Notes under the pieces: model-generated | What the model was told of the DNA's origin: nothing | Seen by the model: only the letters and a program-made list of their open reading frames with translations | Databases searched by the model: none | Assembly (NCBI RefSeq): GCF_009905375.1 | Contig: NW_027417107.1 | Location: 1 to 64,000, forward strand | Source: Apium graveolens | Lineage: Eukaryota; Streptophyta; Magnoliopsida; Apiales; Apiaceae | DNA: 64,000 bases | Reading direction: 5' to 3' | Shown: positions 13,241 to 23,767 of the stretch, in pieces | Layout of the letters: each line of letters starts with the position of its first letter | How positions within the stretch are numbered: the stretch's first letter is position 1 | Program-made: the position numbers and the translations under genes

Positions 13241-13528
13241 AAATAATTAAAATAAATAAATCAAAACAAATCGATTTCAATAAGGGTTTAAAGAACCCGA
13301 ACAAATAGAAAAAATAAGCTTTAAATTGATTTAAAAAAATCCAAATCAAATATACAAAAATTGATTCCAATAAGGGGTTTTTAAGCTAGATATGCATGTA
13401 ATGAACCCATTAAACGAAGTAATATACCTTATTTCTCAAACGAAGCAATAAGGGTTTGAAACGAAGCAGATTAAACTAGAAATTTAATTGATGTAGGTAT
13501 AAAAATAAATATACATCCATAGAGTTAC

Positions 13529-14912
13529 TGATGAGCGTGCACTTTATCTTAATATTATCCTTATATTTTGGTTATTTTGCATTGATTTGGATTTTTATTT
13601 AATAGATATTAATATTTTATTGTAGGTATCAAGGAGATATAATAAAGGAAGTCTTGGAGTTAAAAAGAATAATATTCGGAGGTTAATTTGATTAAAAATC
13701 GGATTTTATGGGCCCACTGCGCAGTTTACACTGTTTGGGCCATATCTGGAGTTCTATAAGTCCGATTCTGACGATTCAACAGGCCATGGAAAGCTTATGA
13801 GAAGAGATTAAATTCAAAATTGGTCTTGAATTTATAGCCCAGCCGAATCAGCCAAGAATCTGAGTTAACAGGTCAACTACAAATTTCCACTTCCTTGGAA
13901 TTCAATTCTAATTGGGAAATCTCTTTGTATTTACTTTAATTCATTAAAAATTCTTTTATTGGATATATTAAATTATTATTCAGAACTAATCTAAATATTG
14001 GGAGTTAGTACAAGAAAAAGAGAGATACGCAATATAGAGAGAGAAGAAGAAGCCCGGGGAAGGAGACACATCCATTGAAGACGTTCACTTGGATTGTTTT
14101 TCTCCATCTTTGTGATTTGAATTCTTTCCTTCACTTTTTCATTATAAATATGTGTTATAAAATCTTGGATGCTTTTGTGATTTTTATTATGAACTAGTTT
14201 TATTAAAGTTGGGATTTTTATGGAACCCTAACATGGGATTAATGGTGTTTTGTTAAAGAGTATTGTATGCAGTTCTACAGTTTATTTGTTCAAGTGATTT
14301 TCATGCTTATACTTGCCATTTTCTGATCAACTGTAGTAGGTTATTGAATTAATTATAATACCAAGAGGGTTATAGTTAATAGACATAAAACTTGACTGAT
14401 GCATGCTTATATCTTATCATTAGAATATTGTTACGATATAGACATATATTGTGACCATGCATAGCTTGTGAATTGGTGCTTAATTTTATTCTGAAAAGTA
14501 AATTAGCATAGACATATGTTAATTTATTTGATAGGAATTATACCATAGTGATTTCGAGAGGAACCTATGACCAACGAATTCTAGCTAGTGAACTGTAGAA
14601 TTAATATAGTACATCGCAACTCTTTTACCAATTTTCACGTGTTAGGGGGAAGTGATTATCCAGACTTATCTCTTCATATTTGAATCTCGTACCAATTCTT
14701 CGTGCTAGTTTAATTTTAGTTATTTAAATTAATTTTTATTAATTAATTTAGTTATAAAAATCTTCAACACTTTTTATGCTCGACAACTGAATTGTTAGAT
14801 ATTACTTGCAAATTAATACAAATATGCAGTCCTTGAGGTACGATAACTGGTATTACTACTATATTACTTGTTTACGATTGTGTACACTTGCACATCAGTA
14901 TTTTACGCAACA
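13529..14912 (+). repeat. LTR of gypsy element D (Athila/Tat type)
   Basis: The right edge is well placed: ...TTACGCAACA followed by AGTTTTTGGCGCTGCTG, the same arrangement as the LTR/primer-site junction of element C. The left edge is less certain; I use TGATGAGCGTGC at 13529, which gives about 1384 bp. No second copy of this LTR is present in the window, so the element is truncated. There is no coding capacity. Confidence 0.65.
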
Positions 14913-15039
14913 AGTTTTTGGCGCTGCTGTCGGGGACTGTTTTAGTTATTAATTGTGAAGTTAATTTTTGTACAGTTTTGTTTAGTTACTTCTGTACTAA
15001 CGGGAGTAATTATTGTTTCTTATCAGGTTTCTTTGTGTA
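14913..15039 (+). mobile_element. Leader of gypsy element D, cut by copia 1
   Basis: TGGCGCTGCTGTCGGGGAC at 14919-14937 is a primer-binding site of the Asp-tRNA type used by Athila/Tat-like elements. About 100 bp of untranslated leader follows, and then the copia 1 LTR starts at 15040. The rest of element D is not found on the other side of copia 1. Confidence 0.8.
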
Positions 15040-15637
15040 TGTTAGATATATTTGATAATGTCATGGCTAATATGTTTTATGTTTAGATTTCAGATCTTAT
15101 TTGAACAGAACAAATCAGTACTTAACTGATCAGTACTTATACTGGAAGTCAGAACTTAAGGGATATCAGTACTTATGTCATCAGGAGATAGATATCGGAA
15201 CTTAAGTGCTGAAGGACGATCAGATAAGGACAGTAGCTGATTAAAGTTAAGAAGATCAAGATAAACATAAGAAGAGATATGCATGAAGAAGGAATTCCGT
15301 GAAGAATGGAATACTTGGAATAGAAGATATCTGATTGATATATTTTAGGAAGCAGAATTATATTCCATATCAATTAGCGATTATCTTGTAACTGTGTAGT
15401 ATATAAACACAGACATAGGGTTACACTATAAGTGTTATCATTATCGAGAATATTATTTAATATAACTCTAGCAGCTCTCGTGATATTTTGTTCATCACTG
15501 AGAGATAACAGTTTCAGATTGTAACAGAGTTTATTGTTTAAATAAAGTTTGTTTTCTGTTACATAAGTTCTTGAAGTTTGATTTGATTGTTATAAACACT
15601 GTATTCACCCCCTCTACAGTGAAAGTGTGACCTAACA
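15040..15637 (+). repeat. 5' LTR of copia 1 (598 bp)
   Basis: Runs from TGTTAGATATATTTG to GTGACCTAACA. A TATA box (TATATAAAC, 15400-15408) lies mid-LTR, upstream of the presumed transcript start. Short motifs such as TCAGTACTTA and CAGAACTTAA recur at 15115-15205. Confidence 0.95.
15400..15408 (+). promoter_or_regulatory. TATA box of the copia 1 LTR promoter
   Basis: TATATAAAC is conserved at the equivalent place in the 3' LTR (28060-28068) and in the LTR of copia 2 (near 52170). It would drive the genomic RNA. Confidence 0.7.
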
Positions 15638-15639
15638 AG

Positions 15640-15651
15640 TGGTATCAGAGC
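15640..15651 (+). other. Primer-binding site of copia 1
   Basis: TGGTATCAGAGC starts two bases after the LTR end and is complementary to initiator-Met tRNA. Confidence 0.95.
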
Positions 15652-15692
15652 CTTCTGTTAACACACATACAGTTAAAGATCCAAACACAATC

Positions 15693-18033
15693 ATGTCTGA
15701 CACAGAAACTCCAACTAAGCCTACCAAAACTGAGGAATCATCAAAGACATCAACTCAGAGTCGATATGAGACTATCAGAGTTCCCATATTGAGACCATCT
15801 GAATATCCCATATGGAAGGTAAGGATGACCATGTTTCTGGAAGCAACAGATCCAGAATACCTTGATAGAATCAAGGAAGGGCCTCACAAACCTACCAAGC
15901 TCGCTGTTGTAGTTGCAGGTGAAGCAGCAATGACCGTACCAAAGGAAAAGAGTGATTACACTGCTGAAGATATAGCATCTATTGCCAAGGATGCCAAGGT
16001 ACGACACTTATTGCATAGTGCCATTGATAATGTAATGTCAAACAGGGTAATTAACTGCAAGACTGCTAAGGAGATATGGGATGCACTGGAGACAAGGTGT
16101 CAAGGAACTGAAACAGTTAAGAAGAACAGGAAGACAATACTCACTCAAGAGTATGAACACTTTGACTCTAGGACTAATGAGTCATTGACTGATGTATATG
16201 ATAGATTTGTTAAACTCTTGAATGACTTGTCATTAGTAAATAAGGAGTATGATCTTGAAGATACAAACCTTAAATTCCTGTTAGCTCTTCCTGAATGTTG
16301 GGATTTGAAGGCAACAACAATAAGAGACAACTATAATCTTGATGAACAACTCTTGATGAAATCTATGGAATGCTCAAGACTCATGAACTTGAGATGGAAC
16401 AAAGAAGCAAGAGGAAAGGAGGAAAGTCAAGGACAGTTGCTCTCAAGGCTGAAGAGGAATCCCCCAAACCACCTTCCTCAAAGAAAGACAAGGGTAAAGC
16501 TCTTATCATAAAGTCTGATACTGAGTCATCAAGTTCTGAGAGTGATGATGACTCAGATTCTGAAAGCTTGCCTGAAACTGATGCTGATGAGGAGATGATG
16601 AAGCTGTGTGCTCTTATGGTGAAAGGAATCACAAAGATTGCATACAGGAAGTTCAGGAAGGGAAAGAAGTTCTCCAGGAAAGGCATAAGTTCTGATAAGA
16701 AGAATTTCAGAAGATCTGAAGGAAAGAGGAGGAAAGTCTGACAGAGGAGATTACGCTAATGTTAAATGTTATAATTAGTGGTGAGAAAGGCCACATATCT
16801 CCTGATTGCAAGAAGACCAAGAGTGACAAAGGCAAAGCTCTTGTCACAAAGCAGAAAAGCTGGACAGACACCTCAGACTCTGAAAGTAGAGGAGAACTAT
16901 GCATTGATGGCAAATGCTGATAAATCAAGTTCTGAGAGCAGTTCTGAAGCTGCTGAAACAAAGGTACCTCAGACTACTTATGCTTTTCATACTGATGATA
17001 TTAATGAGTTGAGAAGATATCTTAAAACCATGTTTGTTAGTTATAGAGATCAAACTTTAACATGTGAAAGATTAACTTCTGAAAATCTTGCTTTTAGGAA
17101 AAAGAAATGATTTCTTAGAAAAAGAGTTAGTCATGTTCCATCAAACTCGGAAGGATAGAGATGATGCTTTTTATGTTAGGGATGAAGTGCTAAAAATGAA
17201 TGAATCTCTAAAAACTGAGTTAGAAAAGGAGAGAGAGATTATCAGAACTTGGACTAACTCTGGCAAAACAACTCAAAATTTGCTAAGCAGTGGAAACTGG
17301 AAAGAGGGCTTAGGCTATGGAGAAAATAAAAATGAAAAAGGAACTGTAGAAATTAAGCCTGTTGATAAGCAAAAGCCGAAGTTAAAACCTGTTAAGTTTG
17401 TAACTGAAAAATCTGAAAATGAGAAATCAGAAGTTAAAAAGGAATTAGCTTCTGACAAACTAAAACAGGAAAAGACAGCTGAAGTTAACATAGGCTTAAT
17501 GACAAAGAAGCAGCTTAAGCATAAGCTGAAAGATGTTAAGAATGCAAACAAGGTAAAATCATCCTAGGAAAAACAGGAATGGAAAGGAAGGTGTGAATAA
17601 AAGCAATAACTATAAATCTGTTCCTGATGCTCCTAGGAAAGCATGTCATAACTGTGGAAGTTCTAACCATCTGGCTTCTTTTTGCAGGAAGAATAAGAAT
17701 ATTAACTCCTTATCTACAAAGTCAGGAGTTAAGAGTCAGTCTGTTAGATACAAACCACAAAATCCTTGTTTTCATTGTGGTAGTTTATGGCATTCCATTT
17801 ATACTTGTAAGGAATATCATAGTTTGTACTATGATTATTATCAAATAAAACCTTCTTTAAAGAAAGTTTCTGTTGTTCCTTCTAGTGTAAGTTCTGATTC
17901 AAAGTCTGGTAGTATAAGTTCTGATAAGAAAACTGTTAACATAAAATCTGATGCTAAATCCGCTGCAAATGTTAACAAATCTAAAAAGGCCAAAGGATCC
18001 AAGCAAGTCTGGGTCCTTAAAACTAATAATTAG
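15693..18033 (+). pseudogene. gag: Frameshifted gag of copia 1
   Basis: The start is ATG 15693 (MSDTETPTKPTKTEESSKTS), 41 bases after the primer site. The frame runs through the copia capsid region with WKVRMTMFLEATDPEYLD and IWDALETRCQGTETVKKNRK. The reading frame then changes near 16360, 16776, 16880, 17100 and 17570. The first zinc knuckle is split by an inserted base at 16777. Two further knuckles remain readable, CHNCGSSNHLASFC and CFHCGSLWHSIYTC (about 17644-17814). A coiled-coil-like charged segment lies at about 17090-17260. The gag is unusually long, as in SIRE-like elements. A TAG at 18031-18033 ends the last frame. As it stands no complete Gag can be made; base-calling errors are an alternative explanation for some of the frameshifts. 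Confidence 0.88.
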
Positions 18034-18045
18034 TGGTCTTTTTGA

Positions 18046-21000
18046 TTGCAGGGCAACAGGAAAAATATTTTAGTTCTGGACAGTGGATGTTCAGGACATA
18101 TGACTGGAAATAAGGCCCTGCTATCAGACTTTGTGGAGAAAGCTGGCCCAAGTGTTTCTTATGGAGATGGCAACATTGGAAAAACTTTGGGATATGGCAA
18201 TATCAATCTTGGGAATGTCATCATTAAAGATGTAGCTCTGGTCTCAGGACTTAAACACAACTTACTGAGTATAAGTCAAATCTGTGACAGAGGTTATCAT
18301 GTTGATTTCTTTGCAGAACATTGTGAAATAGTTAGTAAATCTAAAGAAAAAATTGTTCTGAAGGGATTCAGGCGTGGTAACATTTATGAAGCTAAGCTTT
18401 CAACAAGTTCTGATGGTTCTGCAATCTGTTTAGTGAGTAGAGCCTCAACTGAAGAAAGCTGGAATTGGCACAAGAAACTCTCTCATTTAAACTTCAACAA
18501 GATAAATGAACTGATCAAGAAAGATCTTGTGAGAGGACTGCCAAAATCAGTGTTTATTCCTGATGGTCTTTGTGACTCATGTCAGAAGGCTAAACAAAGA
18601 AAATCTTCGTTCAAGAGCAAGACTGAATCATCAATTCTTGAGCCTTATTATCTGCTTCATATTGATCTATTTGGTCCAGTGAATGTCATGTCTATTGCAA
18701 AGAAGAAATATGCGTTGGTCATAGTAGATGAGTTCACCAGATACACATGGGTGTATTTCTTGCACACAAAAAGTGAAACTGCATCTATCCTGATTGATCA
18801 TGTCAAACATCTGGATAAATTGATCAAAGATTCTGTGAAAATTTTGAGGAGTGATAATGGCACTGAATTCAAGAATCTGATAATGGAAGAGTTCTGCAAA
18901 AATCATGGAATAAAGCAGGAATTTTCTGCTCCTGGAACTCCACAGCAAAATGGAGTTGTTGAAAGGAAGAATAGAACTCTCATTGAAGCTGCACGAACAA
19001 TGCTTGAAGAAGCAAAGCTTCCAACCTATTTCTGGGCTGAAGCTGTGCAGACTGCTTGTTTTACTCAAAATGCAACACTCATTAACAAGCATGGAAAAAC
19101 ACCATATGAGATGGTGAAGGAACAAGAAGCCAAATCTCAAATACTTTCATGTATTTGGATGTAAGTGTTTTGTTCTCAAGACTCATCCTGAACAGCTATC
19201 CAAGTTTGATCTAAAAGCTGATGAGGGAATCTTTGTGGGATATCCACTTTCTACAAAAGCCTTCAGAGTCTATAATTTGAGAACAAAAGTGGTCATGGAA
19301 TCTATCAATGTCTCTTTTGATGACAAGAAGATCACTGGACTTGAAGATTGCATTGATCATGATCAGCTGAGATTTGAAAATGAAGATTCATATTCTGATA
19401 CCTCAAGTCCTGACAGTCTAAGTCCTGATACTGTAAATTCTGATGGATTAAACTCTGATGTTATTGAAACTGTGGTGACTACGTCAAAGGAAGATGCACC
19501 AATGCAGGGGGAGCATACTCAAGATATTATCACATCTCAAGAAGCATCAGAACATACATCTGGCTCTTCAAATTCTGATTCGTCAAGTTCTGATAAGCCA
19601 AGTACTGACAGTACTGAAAATCTAAATACTGAAGGATCCAACTCAGAGAGCATAGTTTCAGGGGGAGCATCAGAAAATGAAACCGAAGACAGCATGAATC
19701 ATGGGGGAGCATCCAGTTCTAGAGAAAGTCTTCCATCTACAAGGAAGTGGACAAAATCACATACACCTGATTTGATAATTGGAAATCCTGAGGCAGGTGT
19801 CAGAACTAGAACAGGTACTTCGAATGAATGTCTTTACAATTCTTTTCTCTCTCAGTCTGAGCCAAAGAAAGTGGAAGAAGCTCTTCAAGATGCTGATTGG
19901 GTGCAAGCAATGCAGGAAGAGTTGAATGAATTTGAAAAGAAACAAAGTCTGGACCTTAGTACCAAGACCTAAGAATAGATCGGTTGTTGGTACAAAGTGG
20001 GTATTCAGAAACAAAACTGACAGTGATGGCATAATTGTAAGGAACAAAGCAAGGCTGGTTGCAAAAGGATATTCTCAACAGGAGGGAATTGACTATGATG
20101 AAACATTTGCTCCAGTTGCTAGGTTAGAAGCCATAAGGATATTCATGGCTTATGCTGCTCACAAAAAGTTTACTGTCTTTCAAATGGATGTGAAAAGTAC
20201 TTTTCTCAATGGAGAATTGGAAGAGGAAGTATATGTTGAACAACCTCCAGGCTTTGTAGATTCCAAACATCCAGATTATGTCTACAGGCTTGATAAAGCA
20301 CTTTATGGACTTAAGCAAGCTCCTAGAGCATGGTATGAGACTTTAGCTCAGTTTCTTCTGGAAAGTGGATTCAACAGAGGAACTATTGACAAAATACTGT
20401 TCTATCTCAACCATGGCAAGGACTTACTTTTGATCCAGATTTATGTTGATGATATTATTTTTGGGTCTCCAAATGACAAACTTTGCAAAAAGTTTGCCAA
20501 ACTAATGCAGTCAAGATATCAGATGAGTATGATGGGAGAACTCAGTTACTTTCTGGGCCTTCAAGTCAAGCAGAGTGAAGAAGGAACTTTTATTTGTCAA
20601 TCTAAGTACACCAGAAACTTGCTGAAGAAATTTGGAATGCAAGACTGTTCAAGTGCATCCACTCCCATGGCCACTGCAACAAAACTGGATAAGGATACTG
20701 GTAATTCAGTAGATATTACTGATTACAGAGGTATGATTGGCTCACTTCTCTATCTAACTGCTAGTAGACCAGATATCATGTTTGCTACCTGTCTTTGTGC
20801 AAGATTTCAAGCAGATCCAAGAGAACCTCACTTAACAGCTGTAAAAAGAATCTTTAAGTATCTTAAAGGAACAGCTGATCTAGGATTATGGTATCCTAGA
20901 GAATCAGATTTTAAATTAATAGGTTACTCAGATGCAGATTTTGCAGGTTGCAAGATTGACAGGAAAAGCACAAGTGGTAGCTGCCAATTTCTTGGAGGTA

Positions 21001-21398
21001 GGTTGGTTTCTTGGTATAGCAAGAAACAAAAGTCAATTTCCACATCAACTGCAGAAGCAGAGTATATTGCTGCAGGAAGCTGCTGTGCACAGATTCTCTG
21101 GATGAAGAATCAGTTACTGGATTATGGGTTAACATATTTCAAAATCCCTATTTACTGTGATAATCAAAGTGCTATTGCTATGACAGGTAATCCAGTTTAA
21201 CACTCTATGACAAAGCACATCAGCATCAGGTACCATTTCATCAGGGAACATGTGGATGAAGGTACAGTGGAATTGCATTTTGTTCCCACAGATCAACCAG
21301 TAGCAGATATCTTCACAAAACCATTGTGTGAAGCTACCTTTAAAAAATTGGTAAATGAACTTGGAATGATTTCAGGTTCTCTCTCTAAATCTGCTTAA
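18046..21398 (+). pseudogene. pol: Pol of copia 1 (protease-integrase-RT-RNase H), disrupted
   Basis: Domains appear in copia order. Protease: LDSGCSGHMTG, with the catalytic Asp codon at 18079. GAG pre-integrase: HKKLSHLN. Integrase: D at 18664 (LHIDLFG), D at 18853 (LRSDNGTEF) and E at 18961 (GVVERKN), all present. An acidic Ser/Asp-rich linker at 19390-19740 precedes the reverse transcriptase, which has intact YVDD at 20442-20453. RNase H shows GYSDADFAG and STAEAEYIA. Breaks: TAG and TGA between gag and protease (18031, 18043), a frameshift near 19120 inside integrase, a frameshift near 19950 before RT, and a TAA at 21198 that looks like a single C-to-T change of a Gln codon. Catalytic residues are otherwise preserved, so the damage is recent. 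Confidence 0.92.
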
Positions 21399-22729
21399 AC
21401 TTGTTCTATGTTATCAGACTTTATGATCAGTATTTACAGAATTAATCTCTTTGTATATTTTGTGCATTAATTGATAAATGTTTTTAAGTACTGACTGTTG
21501 TCTGATACATATCTCTTAACTCTCATAAGTGATATGTCTGTTTCAGTAACTATTCAATCCTATGAGGATAACTGTGCTAGATACTGATCTACTAGTCTTC
21601 AATAAACAAATGATCCCATGAAAGAAGTAATTATTTCTGTGGAAATCTTATGACACAAGCAAATTCTGATACTTGAGCTTAGTTTAGTTTACTTTAATCT
21701 TATTACTAAGTCCCAAATTAGAATAATGCTACTCATCTGTTTAAGTTCTGATTCTAGTAAAACTGCTGAATGTACTAAGTGCTGATAAACCTCACTTATC
21801 AAAAGAAAAAGAAAAGAATCAAAGAATAATATCAGGTACTCCTTTGAGATCTAGAGTAAAAATGTGAATGGGACGACCCAAGTGCATTGCTGGTATTAAG
21901 TAAATATGCATTAGAAAAGCAAAATATTTTTTCTTGGTGACTGTTCACACTCTATGATTACTGGAGAAATACTCTGATAATAGCATAAATTCTGATAAAT
22001 AGTCGTGACTCACTTACACTGAGAAGCCTCTGTAAAATAGAATTTCAAAAGATGCATAAAATTAGCACAAAAACAGTTGAGGTGGACTCATGCATGAACT
22101 CATTTATCAGTAGGTTTCAGGATAATGACAGCTCTTTAGCAAAATTTTAATTATGACTTATTTCTAAGATGTACTGAAGTAGATCAGACTTTACTCTTTG
22201 TCTGTTATTTAGCTTAATGCACACACACATCACTCCATATGAATGATGAAATTTCTGTGGTGGTCTATGTTATTTTAGATAAACAGTCATTGTGTCACTT
22301 TTGCACAAATTCTGAGGACAAGTTCTAGTTACACGTTCTGATGATTAAGTTCTGACGTTTATAACTAAGAACTTGTATGAGTATTTACTAAGATAGATAT
22401 TCCTTGTTCGAGTTAAGACATTATGTTCTGATGACTGTTAAGTTCTGGTATAGGTCTAAGTTCTGATTTTTCAGTCTAACCCTTTACTTGACTTATCTGT
22501 GAGTAAAATTTGGTAACAGTCTCAGATTAATTTCGAAATGTTGAAGTGGAAGATTAATAGTCTATGGTTAAAACATAATGGCACTCGTCCTTGAACAGTT
22601 CACTCTTGTTACATGTGCACATTCTCTTTCCAATGACTGTTATTCTTTTTCAAAGTCTAGGGAGACGAGGTAGAATTAATTCTACCTGTCAGCATTAAAT
22701 ATCTTTGCGTCTCTTGGCATTCTCTTGCC
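21399..22729 (+). other. Non-coding spacer after pol in copia 1
   Basis: About 1.3 kb without a supported ORF. It contains repeated AAGTTCTGA-type motifs (21743, 22347, 22440, 22458). It ends in a sequence that looks like a gene promoter (TATA box at 22730). Confidence 0.6.
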
Positions 22730-22737
22730 TATATACA
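22730..22737 (+). promoter_or_regulatory. Candidate TATA box for the 91-aa ORF
   Basis: TATATACA lies 71 bases upstream of ATG 22801. A leader rich in C and T (CTTATCCTCCTTCTTCTGTC) follows. The spacing is normal for a plant RNA polymerase II core promoter. It suggests that the small gene is transcribed separately from the genomic RNA. Confidence 0.5.
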
Positions 22738-22800
22738 CAGCCACTTCACATTAGTCTTTCCATCACACACACTTATCCTCCTTCTTCTGTCAAAAACACA

Positions 22801-23076
22801 ATGGTTCGATACAACATGTTTTTGAACACACAAACCTTCACAATGGAGCTCAGTTGTGCCGAGTGGCAGCAGGAGTGGCATATAACAGCCATTCATGAGG
22901 AGATCTGGGACTCTGTCCCACAGGAGGTGCTGGCTCACCTTCTATTCTTCGAGATGGATTACCATCGCCATCTGGAGCGCCTGGAGGAGGAAAGGCGGGA
23001 AGCTATCCGTCAGCAAGAGCGAATCATTCGACTCGATATCTTGTTTGTCGAAGATAGGAAGAGGAAGATGACTTAA
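22801..23076 (+). CDS. Small accessory protein of copia 1 (91 aa, unknown function)
   Basis: ATG 22801 is the start that fits the upstream TATA box and leader; the open frame itself extends further upstream to 22705. The protein begins MVRYNMFLNTQTFTMELSCA. It has an aromatic/acidic middle (EWQQEWHITAIHEEIWDSVP) and a charged helical C-terminal half (RLEEERREAIRQQERI) that could form a coiled coil, and ends in RKRKMT. No membrane segment or known domain is recognised. Base composition is visibly more GC-rich than the surrounding element. The 3' side has a T-rich region with AATGAAAA near 23223 that could serve as a polyadenylation signal. It could be a captured host gene fragment or an old element gene. 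The product is unknown. Confidence 0.55.
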   Translation: MVRYNMFLNTQTFTMELSCAEWQQEWHITAIHEEIWDSVPQEVLAHLLFFEMDYHRHLERLEEERREAIRQQERIIRLDILFVEDRKRKMT

Positions 23077-23576
23077 TCTCGTCTTCTTCCTGTTCTTCTT
23101 CATCCTCAGCTTTGTCAGGCTTCTTAGCTAGGACTAAAGCTGTTGACGTTAGGATTAGAAGCTTAGGGAAAATCTTGTATTGATGTAATTTCTATTTCAT
23201 ATATGTATTCACTTGATATATTAATGAAAACTGTTTTTACTTCAAGATTTTGTCTCTGAGTTATTTTATCTTGTGTTGTTAAATCCTGCTTGATATTCTG
23301 ATGACCATTTAAATTTTGTATTTATTTAAGTTCTGATTCTTTGTCAGCACTTATTCATCGAAATTATCTCGGTCATTTTTAACATGATTCATTTTCAGAA
23401 TATTAATGTTGCAGTGAAAAATAATTCAATCAGTGCTAACGGTTTTAATTTTGAATTAAAATTGTGTCTCTTGATAACTGAAATGGTTTTTCCTTGAAAC
23501 AAGGCAACTGGGTAAGTAATCATTCCTGTTTTCTCGAGCCCAGTAACTATCCGTTATTACTGCATGTCTGACAGGT

Positions 23577-23767
23577 GTCCAACGGTAACATTTTTTTTTC
23601 AGAGTATAAGAACAACAGAGAGAAGATTTCTTTAATCTTTTATTTTCTTTATACTTTATCTCTCTTCTTACTTTTACTCTCTTTCTCATTCTTTCTCACG
23701 TTGGTTTTTCATACAGACATTATCTCAAACACCTAACAGGCATACTTGAATTTCAATATTTTTTCAC
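23577..23767 (+). promoter_or_regulatory. Leader of the 1236-aa ORF with splice-acceptor-like and TATA-like signals
   Basis: TTTTTTTTTCAG at 23591-23602 is a textbook 3' splice-site shape. TATAAG follows at 23605-23610. A CT-rich leader (23627-23700) then leads to ATG 23768. Either a spliced subgenomic RNA or an internal promoter could explain expression of the ORF; the sequence alone does not decide between them. Confidence 0.45.

Larger units (their letters stand above)
11780..13528. other. Non-LTR AT-rich spacer between elements A and D
   Basis: This stretch matches none of the LTRs in the window. It holds the broken minus-strand gene at 12322-12834 and A-rich DNA with short repeats at 13039-13240. 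Between 11780 and 12321 I see no convincing gene; a basic minus-strand stretch around 12000-12060 could be further exon remnant but is not supported. This is the best candidate in the left half for old host or DNA-transposon sequence. Confidence 0.5.

Noticed and set aside
18667..19140. 157-aa minus-strand ORF inside copia 1 integrase
   Set aside because: Antisense shadow of the integrase coding frame.
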